NCBI GenBank assembly: GCA_007116645.1
Contig: SKIA01000069.1
Location: 1 to 17,229, forward strand
Length of the DNA: 17,229 nucleotides
Direction: 5' to 3'
Source: Candidatus Woesearchaeota archaeon
GTDB lineage: Archaea > Nanobdellota > Nanobdellia > Woesearchaeales > SKIA01
Of the stretch, positions 1 through 5,621 are shown piece by piece (position 1 is the stretch's first letter; every line of letters starts with the position of its first letter). The notes beneath the pieces are model-generated. The model saw nothing but the letters and a program-made list of their open reading frames with translations. It searched no databases and was not told the origin of the DNA. A program made the position numbers and the translations under genes.

Positions 1-264
1 GACTCTGGACAAGCCAATTGGTACTCAGCAGATTTCTTTGAAGATTACTTGATGTGGAATATTTTTATCTACGCTACCTCTGAGGTTCCAAAATTATTTG
101 TTGCTGGCACTCGGGACGCATTTAACACTCCTACCAAAATCAAAGAGTTGTATCAAGAGGCAGCAGAGCCTAAACACTACGTTGAGATCGATAGCGAGCA
201 CTCGTTTGAAGAAGAGCACGTAGAAAAAATAAGTAAAGAAATAAAAAAAATGATAGAGGACTAG
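1..264 (+). CDS. alpha/beta hydrolase-like protein, C-terminal part (5' truncated)
   Basis: An open frame runs from the first base of the window to the TAG at 262-264, so the gene enters from the left; the internal ATG at 49 is probably not the start. The 87 visible residues look like the end of a serine alpha/beta hydrolase. A beta strand, PKLFVAGTRD, is followed by TPTKIKELYQEAAEPKHYVEI and then DSEHSF. In this fold the Asp after the strand and the late His (here in EHSF) normally complete the catalytic triad; the nucleophile elbow lies outside the window. The substrate cannot be told. It is the only supported plus-strand gene and it converges on rpsB, the two sharing the palindromic CTAG as stop codon on both strands. 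Confidence is good for a real gene, moderate for the family. Confidence 0.72.
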   Translation, partial: DSGQANWYSADFFEDYLMWNIFIYATSEVPKLFVAGTRDAFNTPTKIKELYQEAAEPKHYVEIDSEHSFEEEHVEKISKEIKKMIED

Positions 265-869
265 TCCTCTGTAAAGTCGTCTGGCGTTTCCGTGATGGTT
301 TCGCCTTCTTTGAGTTGTCCACGTGCGCGAAGGTACTCGTTAGCAAGCACCCAGAAGAGTAAGCCAAGGCTTTTCTTTCCTTTGTTGTTACATGGAACGA
401 CAAAGTCAATGTTGTTTGCTGTGTTGTTTGAGTCGCACAGACCAACAACAGGAATTCCTACTCTGATTGCGTCTCGAACTGCGTTTCGGTCAGGCCATGC
501 GTCTGTTACGAGCATGATTTTTGCTTCTTCGTAGTTGTCAAGCGTTGGGTTTGTAAGCATGCCAGGAGGGTATCTTCCTGCGTGCACTCTGATACCAGTG
601 ACTTTTTCGAGCATTCGGATAGGTCTCCATCCGTTTTCACGTCGACATACAACGAGGATGTCTTCTGGTTCGTATTGTGCGAGGAATTGTCCAAGCATTC
701 TGAGTCGTTGATCGATGGTTTCGATGTCTAGAACCGAGAGTCCGTCTGGTCGCGTTTTGTAAATAAAGCGCTCCATGTATGCTGTCTTAAATTTCGTCCC
801 GATGTGAATACCTGATTTCAGGTATGTTTCTGTGGGAACGAGCAAATTTTGTGCTGTTTGTTCTTCCAT
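261..869 (-). CDS. rpsB: small ribosomal subunit protein uS2 (S2), archaeal type
   Basis: Structural protein of the small ribosomal subunit; in the family it binds 16S rRNA near the head-body junction. The 202-residue product matches the usual archaeal length of about 200. Visible S2 features are HIGT near residue 22, the NPTLDNYEEAK segment (signature 1 region), and the long conserved stretch from IPVVGLCDSNNT to VPCNNKGKKS (signature 2 region), followed by a final helix with LANEYLRARG. The acidic C-terminal tail (ETPDDFTED) is typical of archaeal homologues. The ATG at 869 is the only start that gives a full N-terminus. A TATA-like box at 984-990 would put transcription start near 960, giving an unusually long leader of about 90 bases that contains a perfect hairpin (936-951). 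The upstream TRAM gene ends at 996. Identity is very secure. Confidence 0.96.
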   Translation of the reverse strand: MEEQTAQNLLVPTETYLKSGIHIGTKFKTAYMERFIYKTRPDGLSVLDIETIDQRLRMLGQFLAQYEPEDILVVCRRENGWRPIRMLEKVTGIRVHAGRYPPGMLTNPTLDNYEEAKIMLVTDAWPDRNAVRDAIRVGIPVVGLCDSNNTANNIDFVVPCNNKGKKSLGLLFWVLANEYLRARGQLKEGETITETPDDFTED

Positions 870-935
870 ATTATATATTCCTTAGTAGAAGAAGTCGTGC
901 TTCTCCCACGGTTTTTATTGCCTCACGTGGATTGA

Positions 936-951
936 CTACGGCACACCGTAG
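936..951 (-). promoter_or_regulatory. perfect hairpin in the rpsB leader
   Basis: The inverted repeat CTACGG-CACA-CCGTAG has a 6-bp stem and 4-base loop. It lies about 10-25 bases downstream of the predicted rpsB transcription start and about 65 bases before the ATG. It could be a leader element for autogenous control by S2, which is known for some ribosomal proteins, or merely structural. The role is inference. Confidence 0.35.
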
Positions 952-983
952 CGTTGGCTATAAGAAGAAGAAGCGAGCAGGTG

Positions 984-990
984 TTTATAA
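984..990 (-). promoter_or_regulatory. TATA-like box for rpsB
   Basis: Minus-strand TTATAAA within GGCTTATAAACACC, just downstream of the TRAM gene stop (996-998). The predicted start of transcription about 26 bases on is near 960. The same core, GCTTATAAAC, recurs at 4445-4453 upstream of the small radA-linked gene. Confidence 0.5.
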
Positions 991-995
991 GCCTT

Positions 996-1301
996 TCAGA
1001 AGTCTTCTGACCCTTCTCCGAGGTTTTCAAGGTCTATGTCTGCAAAGGCGTCTGGTTTTTGCATTTGTGGGCGTTCAGAGCGTTCTTGCGGTTCTATCGT
1101 TTTGATTTTTTCCGCAAAAGCTACGCTTGCCAAGACTTTTTTTATCTTGATACGTACCCATTCGCCTTTAGTGACTCCGCTCACGAAAATTACGAACCCT
1201 TTGACTTTGGCGACGCCGTCGCCTTTATCTCCAATGCTCTCAATTTGAACGTCGACTTCATCTCCGTCAGAAACTGGTGGTGTTTGGCGCGAATTATTCA
1301 C
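996..1301 (-). CDS. TRAM-domain RNA-binding protein
   Basis: A 101-residue protein that is mostly one TRAM domain (residues about 10-67), a small beta barrel that binds tRNA or rRNA. The conserved core GDEVDVQIESIGDKGDGVAKV, then GFVIFVSGV and GEWVRIKIKKV, is clear. Stand-alone archaeal TRAM proteins act as RNA chaperones in some methanogens; that role is family knowledge. The last 30 residues are hydrophilic and acidic (ADIDLENLGEGSEDF). The start is GTG at 1301. It is supported by the TATA-like box at 1327-1335, which puts transcription start almost on the GTG, so the mRNA is probably leaderless. It lies upstream of rpsB with its own promoter between Kef and rpsB. Confidence 0.88.
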   Translation of the reverse strand: MNNSRQTPPVSDGDEVDVQIESIGDKGDGVAKVKGFVIFVSGVTKGEWVRIKIKKVLASVAFAEKIKTIEPQERSERPQMQKPDAFADIDLENLGEGSEDF

Positions 1302-1326
1302 AATAAATCAGTGGCGGGGCGCTTGG

Positions 1327-1335
1327 TATTTAAAA
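1327..1335 (-). promoter_or_regulatory. TATA-like box for the TRAM gene
   Basis: Minus-strand TTTTAAATA centred about 30 bases upstream of the GTG at 1301. The spacing predicts a leaderless or nearly leaderless transcript and supports the GTG start. Confidence 0.5.
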
Positions 1336-1357
1336 TTAGTGCTTTGGATACCGAAAA

Positions 1358-3010
1358 CTAGTGCTTAGCAAAGGATTTTTTGTGCTCCTTGCTTTGTTGT
1401 ATGAATCGTTTTCGGTCATGTGAGAGCGTATTAAGCAAGGTTCTGATGTGTATTCCTCCAAGCCGCTCTGGAACTAGCACGTAGTCAGCCCCTTGCTCGT
1501 ACAGCTTCGGTACTGATTCAGGGTCATCAGTACACACGATCGCGACGCATTTTTTGTTTTGCCCTCGCAACTCTTGCAAGAGGAGGTTGTTTACTGTGCC
1601 GTGCGTTACCGTGCTAATAACAATGCTTGGTGTTTCAAGCCCGAGCGTTTCGTACATTCCTGCATCATTTGCGTCTCCAAGTACTGCGTGCATCCCTTTT
1701 TCCTGTAGCAACAACACTTTTCCGGGGTCAAAATCTACTACGAGAAAGTGTTTCTTTTTTTCTTCCAAGTAATCAACAATGCTTGCTCCAAGATAGTCAT
1801 AGCCGAATAAGATAACGTCAAAGTCGCCTATTGCGTGGCGCGCATTATCTTCTGTGGGATGTATTCCTCGTTGATAATACGGCAAAAACTTGTGTATTCG
1901 ATTGTAAATCTTATCTGCATGTATAATGCAGTAACTGCTGATAAGAATTGTTGTGAGCGCAACAACCGTGACTAAATTCAGGATGTCTGATGTCACGTGA
2001 CCGACTGCGAATCCAAGTGCGACAATTATGAGTCCAAACTCGCTCATCTGACTGAGCGTTAGTCCTGCCATAAAGCTTGTTCGTTTGGCAAACCCTTGAA
2101 AGCCCATGATGGCCATCACAATGATGGGGTGTCCTATGAGAACAAGTGCGCTAAAAACTATTGCAGGTATCAAATAGTCTCCAAGCAGAGTTATTTCTAG
2201 TTGCGAACCAAGGATGATGAAAAATATGATGATGAAAAAATCTCTGAGTGGCTTTATCTTACTTGCAATCTCGTATCTGTATTGCGTTCCTGCCAGCGTC
2301 AGTCCTGCAAGCAGCGCTCCGATTTCTAGGCTGAAGTTGATGTAGTTAAAAAATCCTGCGAGCATAAAACACCACGCAATACTAAACACAAAGAGCACTT
2401 CCTGGCTTTTTCCGGCATAACTGAGGACATATGGGAGCAAGTATTTAGTGATAAGAACTACTACTGCAAAAATAATGATTGCTTGAACAGCAGTGATTCC
2501 TATAGTAAATGCGAGCGCATGACCACTTCCTGCAAATGCACTGATAAATAACAGTGCAAGTACCGCAACAATGTCTTGTACTATGAGAAGACCTATTGCG
2601 ATGCGACCGTGCAAACTGTTAACTTCTTTGCGATCTCCAAGCAGTTTCACAACGATTATCGTGCTGCTAAATGTGAGTGCGACAGCAATGTAAATGGCTG
2701 CAGCGCCTTTAAACCCCAGCGCGATGGCGATCAAATATCCAAGTGCGCTCGTAAAGATGATTTGACCAAGCGCGGTTGCTACGCTTGTCGCCCCTACTTG
2801 TTTGAGACTCTTAAAATCTATGTTTATTCCGAGTATGAAAAGTAAAAGAGCTATTCCTATATGCCCGAAAACATCTAGTCCAGGTATCATATTTGTTATT
2901 CCTAAAACTGATGGCCCAAGGAGTATTCCTGCAAAGATGTACCCCACGATGGGAGGTTGGCGGAGTGCTTGAAGTACCAGAATTACTCCTGTGGCTACTG
3001 CTAAAAGCAC
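1358..3010 (-). CDS. Kef-type monovalent cation:proton antiporter (CPA2) with C-terminal RCK/TrkA-N domain
   Basis: Integral membrane antiporter of the CPA2 family exchanging K+ or Na+ for H+. Residues 1-365 hold about 12 hydrophobic segments. Family landmarks include PPIVGYIFAGILLGP near 19, the TFSSTIIVVKLL helix near 113, Q145-D146 in LLIVQDIVAV (the transport Asp region) and QMSEFGLII near 321. After a short linker, residues 395-510 form a TrkA-N (RCK) regulatory domain with a Rossmann strand DVILFGYDYLG and the acidic end of the second strand, VVDFD. The glycine motif is G-Y-D-Y-L-G, looser than GxGxxG. The GTG at 3010 is the only canonical start, but it cuts into the first helix. A strong GGAGGTGA at 3044-3051 lies 7 bases before an in-frame ATA at 3037, so the true start may be 3037, adding nine residues. 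Confidence 0.9.
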   Translation of the reverse strand: MLLAVATGVILVLQALRQPPIVGYIFAGILLGPSVLGITNMIPGLDVFGHIGIALLLFILGINIDFKSLKQVGATSVATALGQIIFTSALGYLIAIALGFKGAAAIYIAVALTFSSTIIVVKLLGDRKEVNSLHGRIAIGLLIVQDIVAVLALLFISAFAGSGHALAFTIGITAVQAIIIFAVVVLITKYLLPYVLSYAGKSQEVLFVFSIAWCFMLAGFFNYINFSLEIGALLAGLTLAGTQYRYEIASKIKPLRDFFIIIFFIILGSQLEITLLGDYLIPAIVFSALVLIGHPIIVMAIMGFQGFAKRTSFMAGLTLSQMSEFGLIIVALGFAVGHVTSDILNLVTVVALTTILISSYCIIHADKIYNRIHKFLPYYQRGIHPTEDNARHAIGDFDVILFGYDYLGASIVDYLEEKKKHFLVVDFDPGKVLLLQEKGMHAVLGDANDAGMYETLGLETPSIVISTVTHGTVNNLLLQELRGQNKKCVAIVCTDDPESVPKLYEQGADYVLVPERLGGIHIRTLLNTLSHDRKRFIQQSKEHKKSFAKH

Positions 3011-3043
3011 AGCAAATCCAATGATTGCTTCTGCTATTGCTCC

Positions 3044-3051
3044 TCACCTCC
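3044..3051 (-). promoter_or_regulatory. strong Shine-Dalgarno upstream of the Kef-type gene, pointing to a non-canonical start
   Basis: Minus-strand GGAGGTGA, complementary to the 16S rRNA 3' end. The next in-frame codon at normal spacing is ATA (3037-3035). The first canonical in-frame start, GTG at 3010, is more than 30 bases away, too far for this site to serve. Confidence 0.55.
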
Positions 3052-3103
3052 TCTCATATAGATTATATTCGCGTGCGAGGTTTATGTATGTTGCGAAAGG
3101 AAG

Positions 3104-3121
3104 GAAAAAAAAGAAAAAAAA
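3104..3121 (-). terminator. oligo-T terminator after radA
   Basis: Six bases after the radA stop (3128-3130) the minus strand reads eight T, one C, then eight T. Archaeal RNA polymerase terminates at such T tracts without needing a hairpin. It closes the 4347-radA unit before the Kef-type gene begins. Confidence 0.6.
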
Positions 3122-3127
3122 TAGTTA

Positions 3128-4090
3128 TCAGAGGTCGATATCTTCAAGTCCTTCTGTGCGGACGAAAAAGCCGCATTCACCGTCTGGAAGGTTTGGTGCG
3201 TCAATGAGTTTTGCAACCCGACTCGACTTTCTTCCTTTACGCAGATAAATCCTGAACGCTGATGCGTGTGCTACGATGTGTCCACCAATCGCTTGAGTTG
3301 GGTCTCCAAAGAACGCGTCTGGTTTTGCCATGACTTGGTTTGTGACAAACACGCACATATTGTACATGTCCGCAAGCTTTCCGAGCACGTGCATGTGCTT
3401 ATTGAGCTTTTGTTGTCTTACAGCAAGCGTTCCTCGTCCAACGTATTCTGCTCTAAAGTGACTTGTTAAGCTGTCAACCACAACGAGCTTGACGTCAAGA
3501 CCGTCATTTTTGATGAGTCCTTCCACTTTTTCTGCTAAAAGCATTTGGTGGTCTGAGTTATATGCTTTTGCGACTTTGATGTGTCTTAGTGCTTCGTGCG
3601 GATCGATTCCGAATCCTTCTGCGAGTTGCATAATACGTTCTGGTCTGAACGTGTTTTCTGTATCGATATAGACTGCAAAGCTTCCTGGGAATTCTTTTTG
3701 TATGCTTACAGCAAGGATGTGTCCTATCTGTGTTTTTCCTGAGCCGAATTCACCAAAGCATTCTGTGATGCTTCCTGTTTCAAATCCGCCTCCCATGAGT
3801 TTGTCAAAACTGGGGCTGCCTACACTAATTTTGTTAACGCTCTTTCGTTTCTCAAGGACATCTTCTCCTGAGACAAAGCCCATATCAAGCATTTGCCGCG
3901 CTGCTTGAATCATCTTTCTTGCTGCTGATTCTGAGACTCCTGATGCGTCAGTGAGTTCTCCAGGCGTTGCTACTGCAATGCCCATGACATTGTCGAATCC
4001 TCCTGCAGCAAGTTTTTCTGCGGTTGCAGGTCCTACTCCTGGAAGTTCGTTGATGCTTGGTTCTTGAATTGTCATTGCTTCTTGTGTCAT
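3128..4090 (-). CDS. radA: DNA repair and recombination protein RadA
   Basis: Archaeal RecA/Rad51-family recombinase that forms filaments on single-stranded DNA and drives strand exchange. With the ATG at 4090 it has 320 residues, the normal length. Residues 10-65 are the helix-hairpin-helix domain (ELPGVGPATAEKL). GFVSGEDVLEKR near 71 is the linker with the polymerisation Phe. Walker A GEFGSGKT is at 113-120, YIDTENTFRPERI near 141 and Walker B LVVVD at 202-206, followed by the DNA-binding loop region. The frame stays open upstream to 4210, but those 40 residues would overlap the preceding gene and resemble nothing in RadA. GAGGA lies 10-15 bases before the 4090 ATG. The C-terminus, EGLEDIDL, ends in an acidic-hydrophobic tag like those of the RPA and TRAM proteins here. 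It is co-transcribed with the small gene at 4111-4347, 20 bases upstream. Confidence 0.96.
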   Translation of the reverse strand: MTQEAMTIQEPSINELPGVGPATAEKLAAGGFDNVMGIAVATPGELTDASGVSESAARKMIQAARQMLDMGFVSGEDVLEKRKSVNKISVGSPSFDKLMGGGFETGSITECFGEFGSGKTQIGHILAVSIQKEFPGSFAVYIDTENTFRPERIMQLAEGFGIDPHEALRHIKVAKAYNSDHQMLLAEKVEGLIKNDGLDVKLVVVDSLTSHFRAEYVGRGTLAVRQQKLNKHMHVLGKLADMYNMCVFVTNQVMAKPDAFFGDPTQAIGGHIVAHASAFRIYLRKGRKSSRVAKLIDAPNLPDGECGFFVRTEGLEDIDL

Positions 4091-4110
4091 AGTAATTAGT
4101 CCTCGTTTAT

Positions 4111-4347
4111 TTATGCTTGCTCTGCAAGCGCTAGGTGCTCGTATGCTTTTTGCAATACAAGTGATGCCTTGGGTAGATCGTTGATGCGTAGCGAGTTCGT
4201 GGTTTTCCAATCGCCAGAATCGTCTTTGTAACTTCTCTCAAACGTGACGGTAGAATACTCAACAGTTTCTCCATTCTTGTCTGCGGTGTTATTCCAAATG
4301 GTGGCGCTGATCGCGCCTGCTCTAAATGTTTTTTTTGGTGTGTTCAT
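4111..4347 (-). CDS. small conserved protein of unknown function upstream of radA
   Basis: A 78-residue soluble protein. The body reads as beta strands (FRAGAISATIWNN, VEYSTVTFERSYKDD, WKTTNSLRIND) followed by a helix (LPKASLVLQKAYEHLALAE). The FRAGAISATIWNN...SYKD..GDWKTTNSL..NDLPKA pattern recalls small uncharacterised proteins found in both bacteria and archaea. The arrangement of strands then one helix is compatible with a PC4-like or other nucleic-acid-binding fold, but I cannot confirm that. The ATG at 4347 is preceded by AGGAGG with 7-base spacing. A perfect hairpin (4365-4387) sits directly upstream of that site, and a TATA-like box at 4445-4453 predicts a leader of about 75 bases. 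The 20-base gap to radA suggests a shared mRNA and perhaps a recombination-related role (inference). Confidence 0.82.
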   Translation of the reverse strand: MNTPKKTFRAGAISATIWNNTADKNGETVEYSTVTFERSYKDDSGDWKTTNSLRINDLPKASLVLQKAYEHLALAEQA

Positions 4348-4364
4348 AGTGTGGCCTCCTTGCT

Positions 4365-4387
4365 GTCAGACAGGGGGAGTGTCTGAC
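4365..4387 (-). promoter_or_regulatory. 8-bp perfect hairpin in the leader of the 4111-4347/radA unit
   Basis: GTCAGACA, a 7-base G-rich spacer (gggggag on the plus strand), then TGTCTGAC. The stem ends 5-10 bases before the AGGAGG of the 4347 gene, where it could affect ribosome access as RNA or bind a dimeric repressor as DNA. The left arm is itself part of the near-palindrome CTGTCAGACAG. Confidence 0.45.
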
Positions 4388-4444
4388 CCAATGTGGTTCG
4401 CATCTTATTTCAGATGGAAGCTAATCACTATGTGTTGTGGATTG

Positions 4445-4453
4445 TTTATAAGC
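4445..4453 (-). promoter_or_regulatory. TATA-like box for the 4111-4347/radA unit
   Basis: Minus-strand GCTTATAAAC, the same core as the rpsB promoter. Predicted transcription start near 4422. Confidence 0.45.
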
Positions 4454-4500
4454 GACAGGGCCGTGCATGTCCAGTGGGTCCAGTGAGAAAAAAGAGGGGG

Positions 4501-4650
4501 TTACGCCTCCAGATAACCCCGAATAAAACCTTCTTCAAAATCCGCTATTTCTTCGTCATCAAGGGCTTCTTCGTATCCCCTCATCACGTCAAGATCGTCA
4601 GTAAACTCGTCTTCTTCATACCATTCCATCTCTAGCTCATCAAGGTGCAT
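4501..4650 (-). CDS. very small acidic protein of unknown function
   Basis: A 49-residue, strongly acidic protein starting MHLDELEMEWYEEDEF and ending EEIADFEEGFIRGYLEA. The ATG at 4650 is chosen because GGAGGTG lies exactly 7 bases upstream. A longer reading from 4740 would add 30 residues of non-acidic sequence that is probably leader RNA. The two GY-containing stretches, VMRGYEEALDDEEI and FIRGYLEA, look like a short internal repeat of the form x-R-G-Y-x-E-A. Similar small acidic proteins with a GFxxGYxxA ending occur in DPANN genomes as I recall them, without known function. A predicted promoter near 4815-4824 gives a leader of about 145 bases with at least two hairpins, unusually long for this genome. 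Confidence 0.72.
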   Translation of the reverse strand: MHLDELEMEWYEEDEFTDDLDVMRGYEEALDDEEIADFEEGFIRGYLEA

Positions 4651-4776
4651 TGTAGAACACCTCCAGACAAAATCTTGATTTCTGAGATTAAGAACTCCGT
4701 GGAAAAACAGTCCATAAGGAATATGAAGAGGTGCCAGCAAAAGTTACTGCGGGGGGTGTTTCTGTTCTGACACCTA

Positions 4777-4797
4777 GTATTCGACTATTGCGAATAC
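4777..4797 (-). promoter_or_regulatory. 7-bp perfect hairpin at the 5' end of the small acidic gene leader
   Basis: GTATTCG, 7-base spacer, CGAATAC. It lies at the predicted transcription start. A second, weaker hairpin follows at 4755-4774 (GGTGT...ACACC). Together they suggest a structured 5' leader or a small RNA. Confidence 0.4.
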
Positions 4798-4814
4798 AGT
4801 ATAGGTTGCAAGGC

Positions 4815-4824
4815 TGTATAAAAA
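4815..4824 (-). promoter_or_regulatory. TATA-like box for the small acidic gene
   Basis: Minus-strand GCTTTTTATACAGCC. Transcription start is predicted near 4795. The 215 bases between 4651 and 4865 hold no gene I can support. They contain this box, the hairpins at 4755-4774 and 4777-4797, and an imperfect bracket of ATAGGTTGC (4801-4809) and GCAAACCTAT (4851-4860). Confidence 0.35.
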
Positions 4825-4859
4825 GCGTTGTTGTCCTACAACCCGTACGAGCAAACCTA

Positions 4860-4882
4860 TTGTTTCTAACCTACAGAAACAA
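4860..4882 (-). terminator. perfect hairpin over the stop codon of the YdjM-like gene
   Basis: TTGTTTCT, 7-base spacer, AGAAACAA: an 8-bp stem that spans the TAG at 4866-4868. It could help 3' end formation or protect the mRNA. There is no T tract directly after it, so factor-independent termination is not assured. Confidence 0.4.
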
Positions 4883-5312
4883 GCATCCATACTACCACTC
4901 CAACTAAGAGAATAAACAATATTCCTTCAAGCACCCCACCTGTTTTGATAAAGCCGCGAAGACGCACTTGTGATGGCCAAAACGGCTTTACTCCTGCCGG
5001 CGTCATGGCGTCAAGAAGTAAGTGAGTAACAAATCCTGCAGCGAACGCAAGAGCGTATGAAGGCGCAAATAACGAGAGCAGAATAGTAAAGGCAGTTGCT
5101 AAAAAGACGCTGTGAAAAAATCCTCTATGCGTAAACAATTTGGGGATGAGTGGAAAGAGTTTTCCAAGGCGTGAGTGTTGCTCGTCAATGTCTGGCAGGA
5201 TGCTTCCAAGTAACACTAACAGTACTGCTACAAGAGTATTTGGAAATGAGAATAGTTCAGTAAGTACAATGGCAACGAGTAGTCCTGCTACGAGATGTGT
5301 GTAAAATCGCAT
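4866..5312 (-). CDS. YdjM-like membrane-bound metal-dependent hydrolase family protein (DUF457)
   Basis: A 148-residue integral membrane protein with about four hydrophobic segments. The family's conserved polar residues are all present: H6 in YTHLVAG, ILPDIDEQHS at 38-47, THRGFFHS at 61-68, and GFVTHLLLDAMTPAGVKPFWP at 93-113. These His and Asp residues are thought to bind metal in the membrane; the reaction is not established in the family. Length is typical of the short archaeal and bacterial members. The ATG at 5312 follows the stop of the Cys-rich gene at 5316 by 3 bases, so the two form one unit read from the leaderless promoter at 5605-5612. The family is secure; the function is not known. 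Confidence 0.87.
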   Translation of the reverse strand: MRFYTHLVAGLLVAIVLTELFSFPNTLVAVLLVLLGSILPDIDEQHSRLGKLFPLIPKLFTHRGFFHSVFLATAFTILLSLFAPSYALAFAAGFVTHLLLDAMTPAGVKPFWPSQVRLRGFIKTGGVLEGILFILLVGVVVWMLVSVG

Positions 5313-5315
5313 TAT

Positions 5316-5582
5316 CTAGTTGCACACGAGTGCTTGCGTATTGCATCCGCGTTGGCAAAAGCTTTCTGCAATTGAGCAGTCTGAGCGTACGATTACGAGT
5401 TTTGATCCGTCACAAAAGCGTCCTGGATCGCATGCTGCATCTGCGCTTTGTGCTCCAACTTCAGATGTTGCAGCTCCAGTAATGCTTGCTCCTGTGGTTC
5501 CCTGCTGTGCTCCAAAAAAGAGTGCTGTTACAACAACGATTGCCACAATGCCTGCAACGCCAATCCACGTACTGTCTGTCAT
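5316..5582 (-). CDS. membrane-anchored Cys-rich small protein
   Basis: An 88-residue protein with one hydrophobic segment (about residues 6-24), a flexible Gly/Ala/Thr/Ser stretch (25-50), and a 38-residue tail holding six Cys at 51, 57, 69, 76, 80 and 87. The even number and spacing suggest three disulfides outside the cell. The start at 5582 is supported by a TATA-like box centred 26 bases upstream, giving a leaderless mRNA. It is first in a two-gene unit with the YdjM-like gene. Its layout resembles the miniproteins at 12445-13516, although the Cys pattern differs and lacks the terminal CC. I do not recognise the family. Confidence 0.75.
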   Translation of the reverse strand: MTDSTWIGVAGIVAIVVVTALFFGAQQGTTGASITGAATSEVGAQSADAACDPGRFCDGSKLVIVRSDCSIAESFCQRGCNTQALVCN

Positions 5583-5604
5583 GGAATCATTACAGAAAAA
5601 CTGG

Positions 5605-5612
5605 TATATAAA
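5605..5612 (-). promoter_or_regulatory. TATA-like box for the 5316/4866 unit
   Basis: Minus-strand TTTATATA centred 26 bases upstream of the ATG at 5582, predicting a leaderless transcript. Confidence 0.6.
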
Positions 5613-5621
5613 GGTGCGTTC

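Noticed and set aside
2811..3047. A 78-residue minus-strand frame starting near the strong ribosome site at 3044-3051.
   Set aside because: It lies out of frame inside the Kef-type gene, with a low-complexity Ser/Asn/His/Thr composition typical of a shadow frame.
4091..4210. A 40-residue N-terminal extension of RadA.
   Set aside because: It overlaps the preceding gene and does not resemble RadA; the start at 4090 has a ribosome site and gives normal length.
4651..4740. A longer 79-residue form of the acidic microprotein.
   Set aside because: The added residues are unlike the acidic body, and the perfect ribosome site is placed for the ATG at 4650.
4801..4860. Possible tRNA or tRNA-like element, because the ends pair (ATAGGTTGC with GCAAACCTAT).
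   Set aside because: No T-loop consensus, no anticodon arm in either strand, and the interior holds a TATA-like box; the pairing has a bulge.
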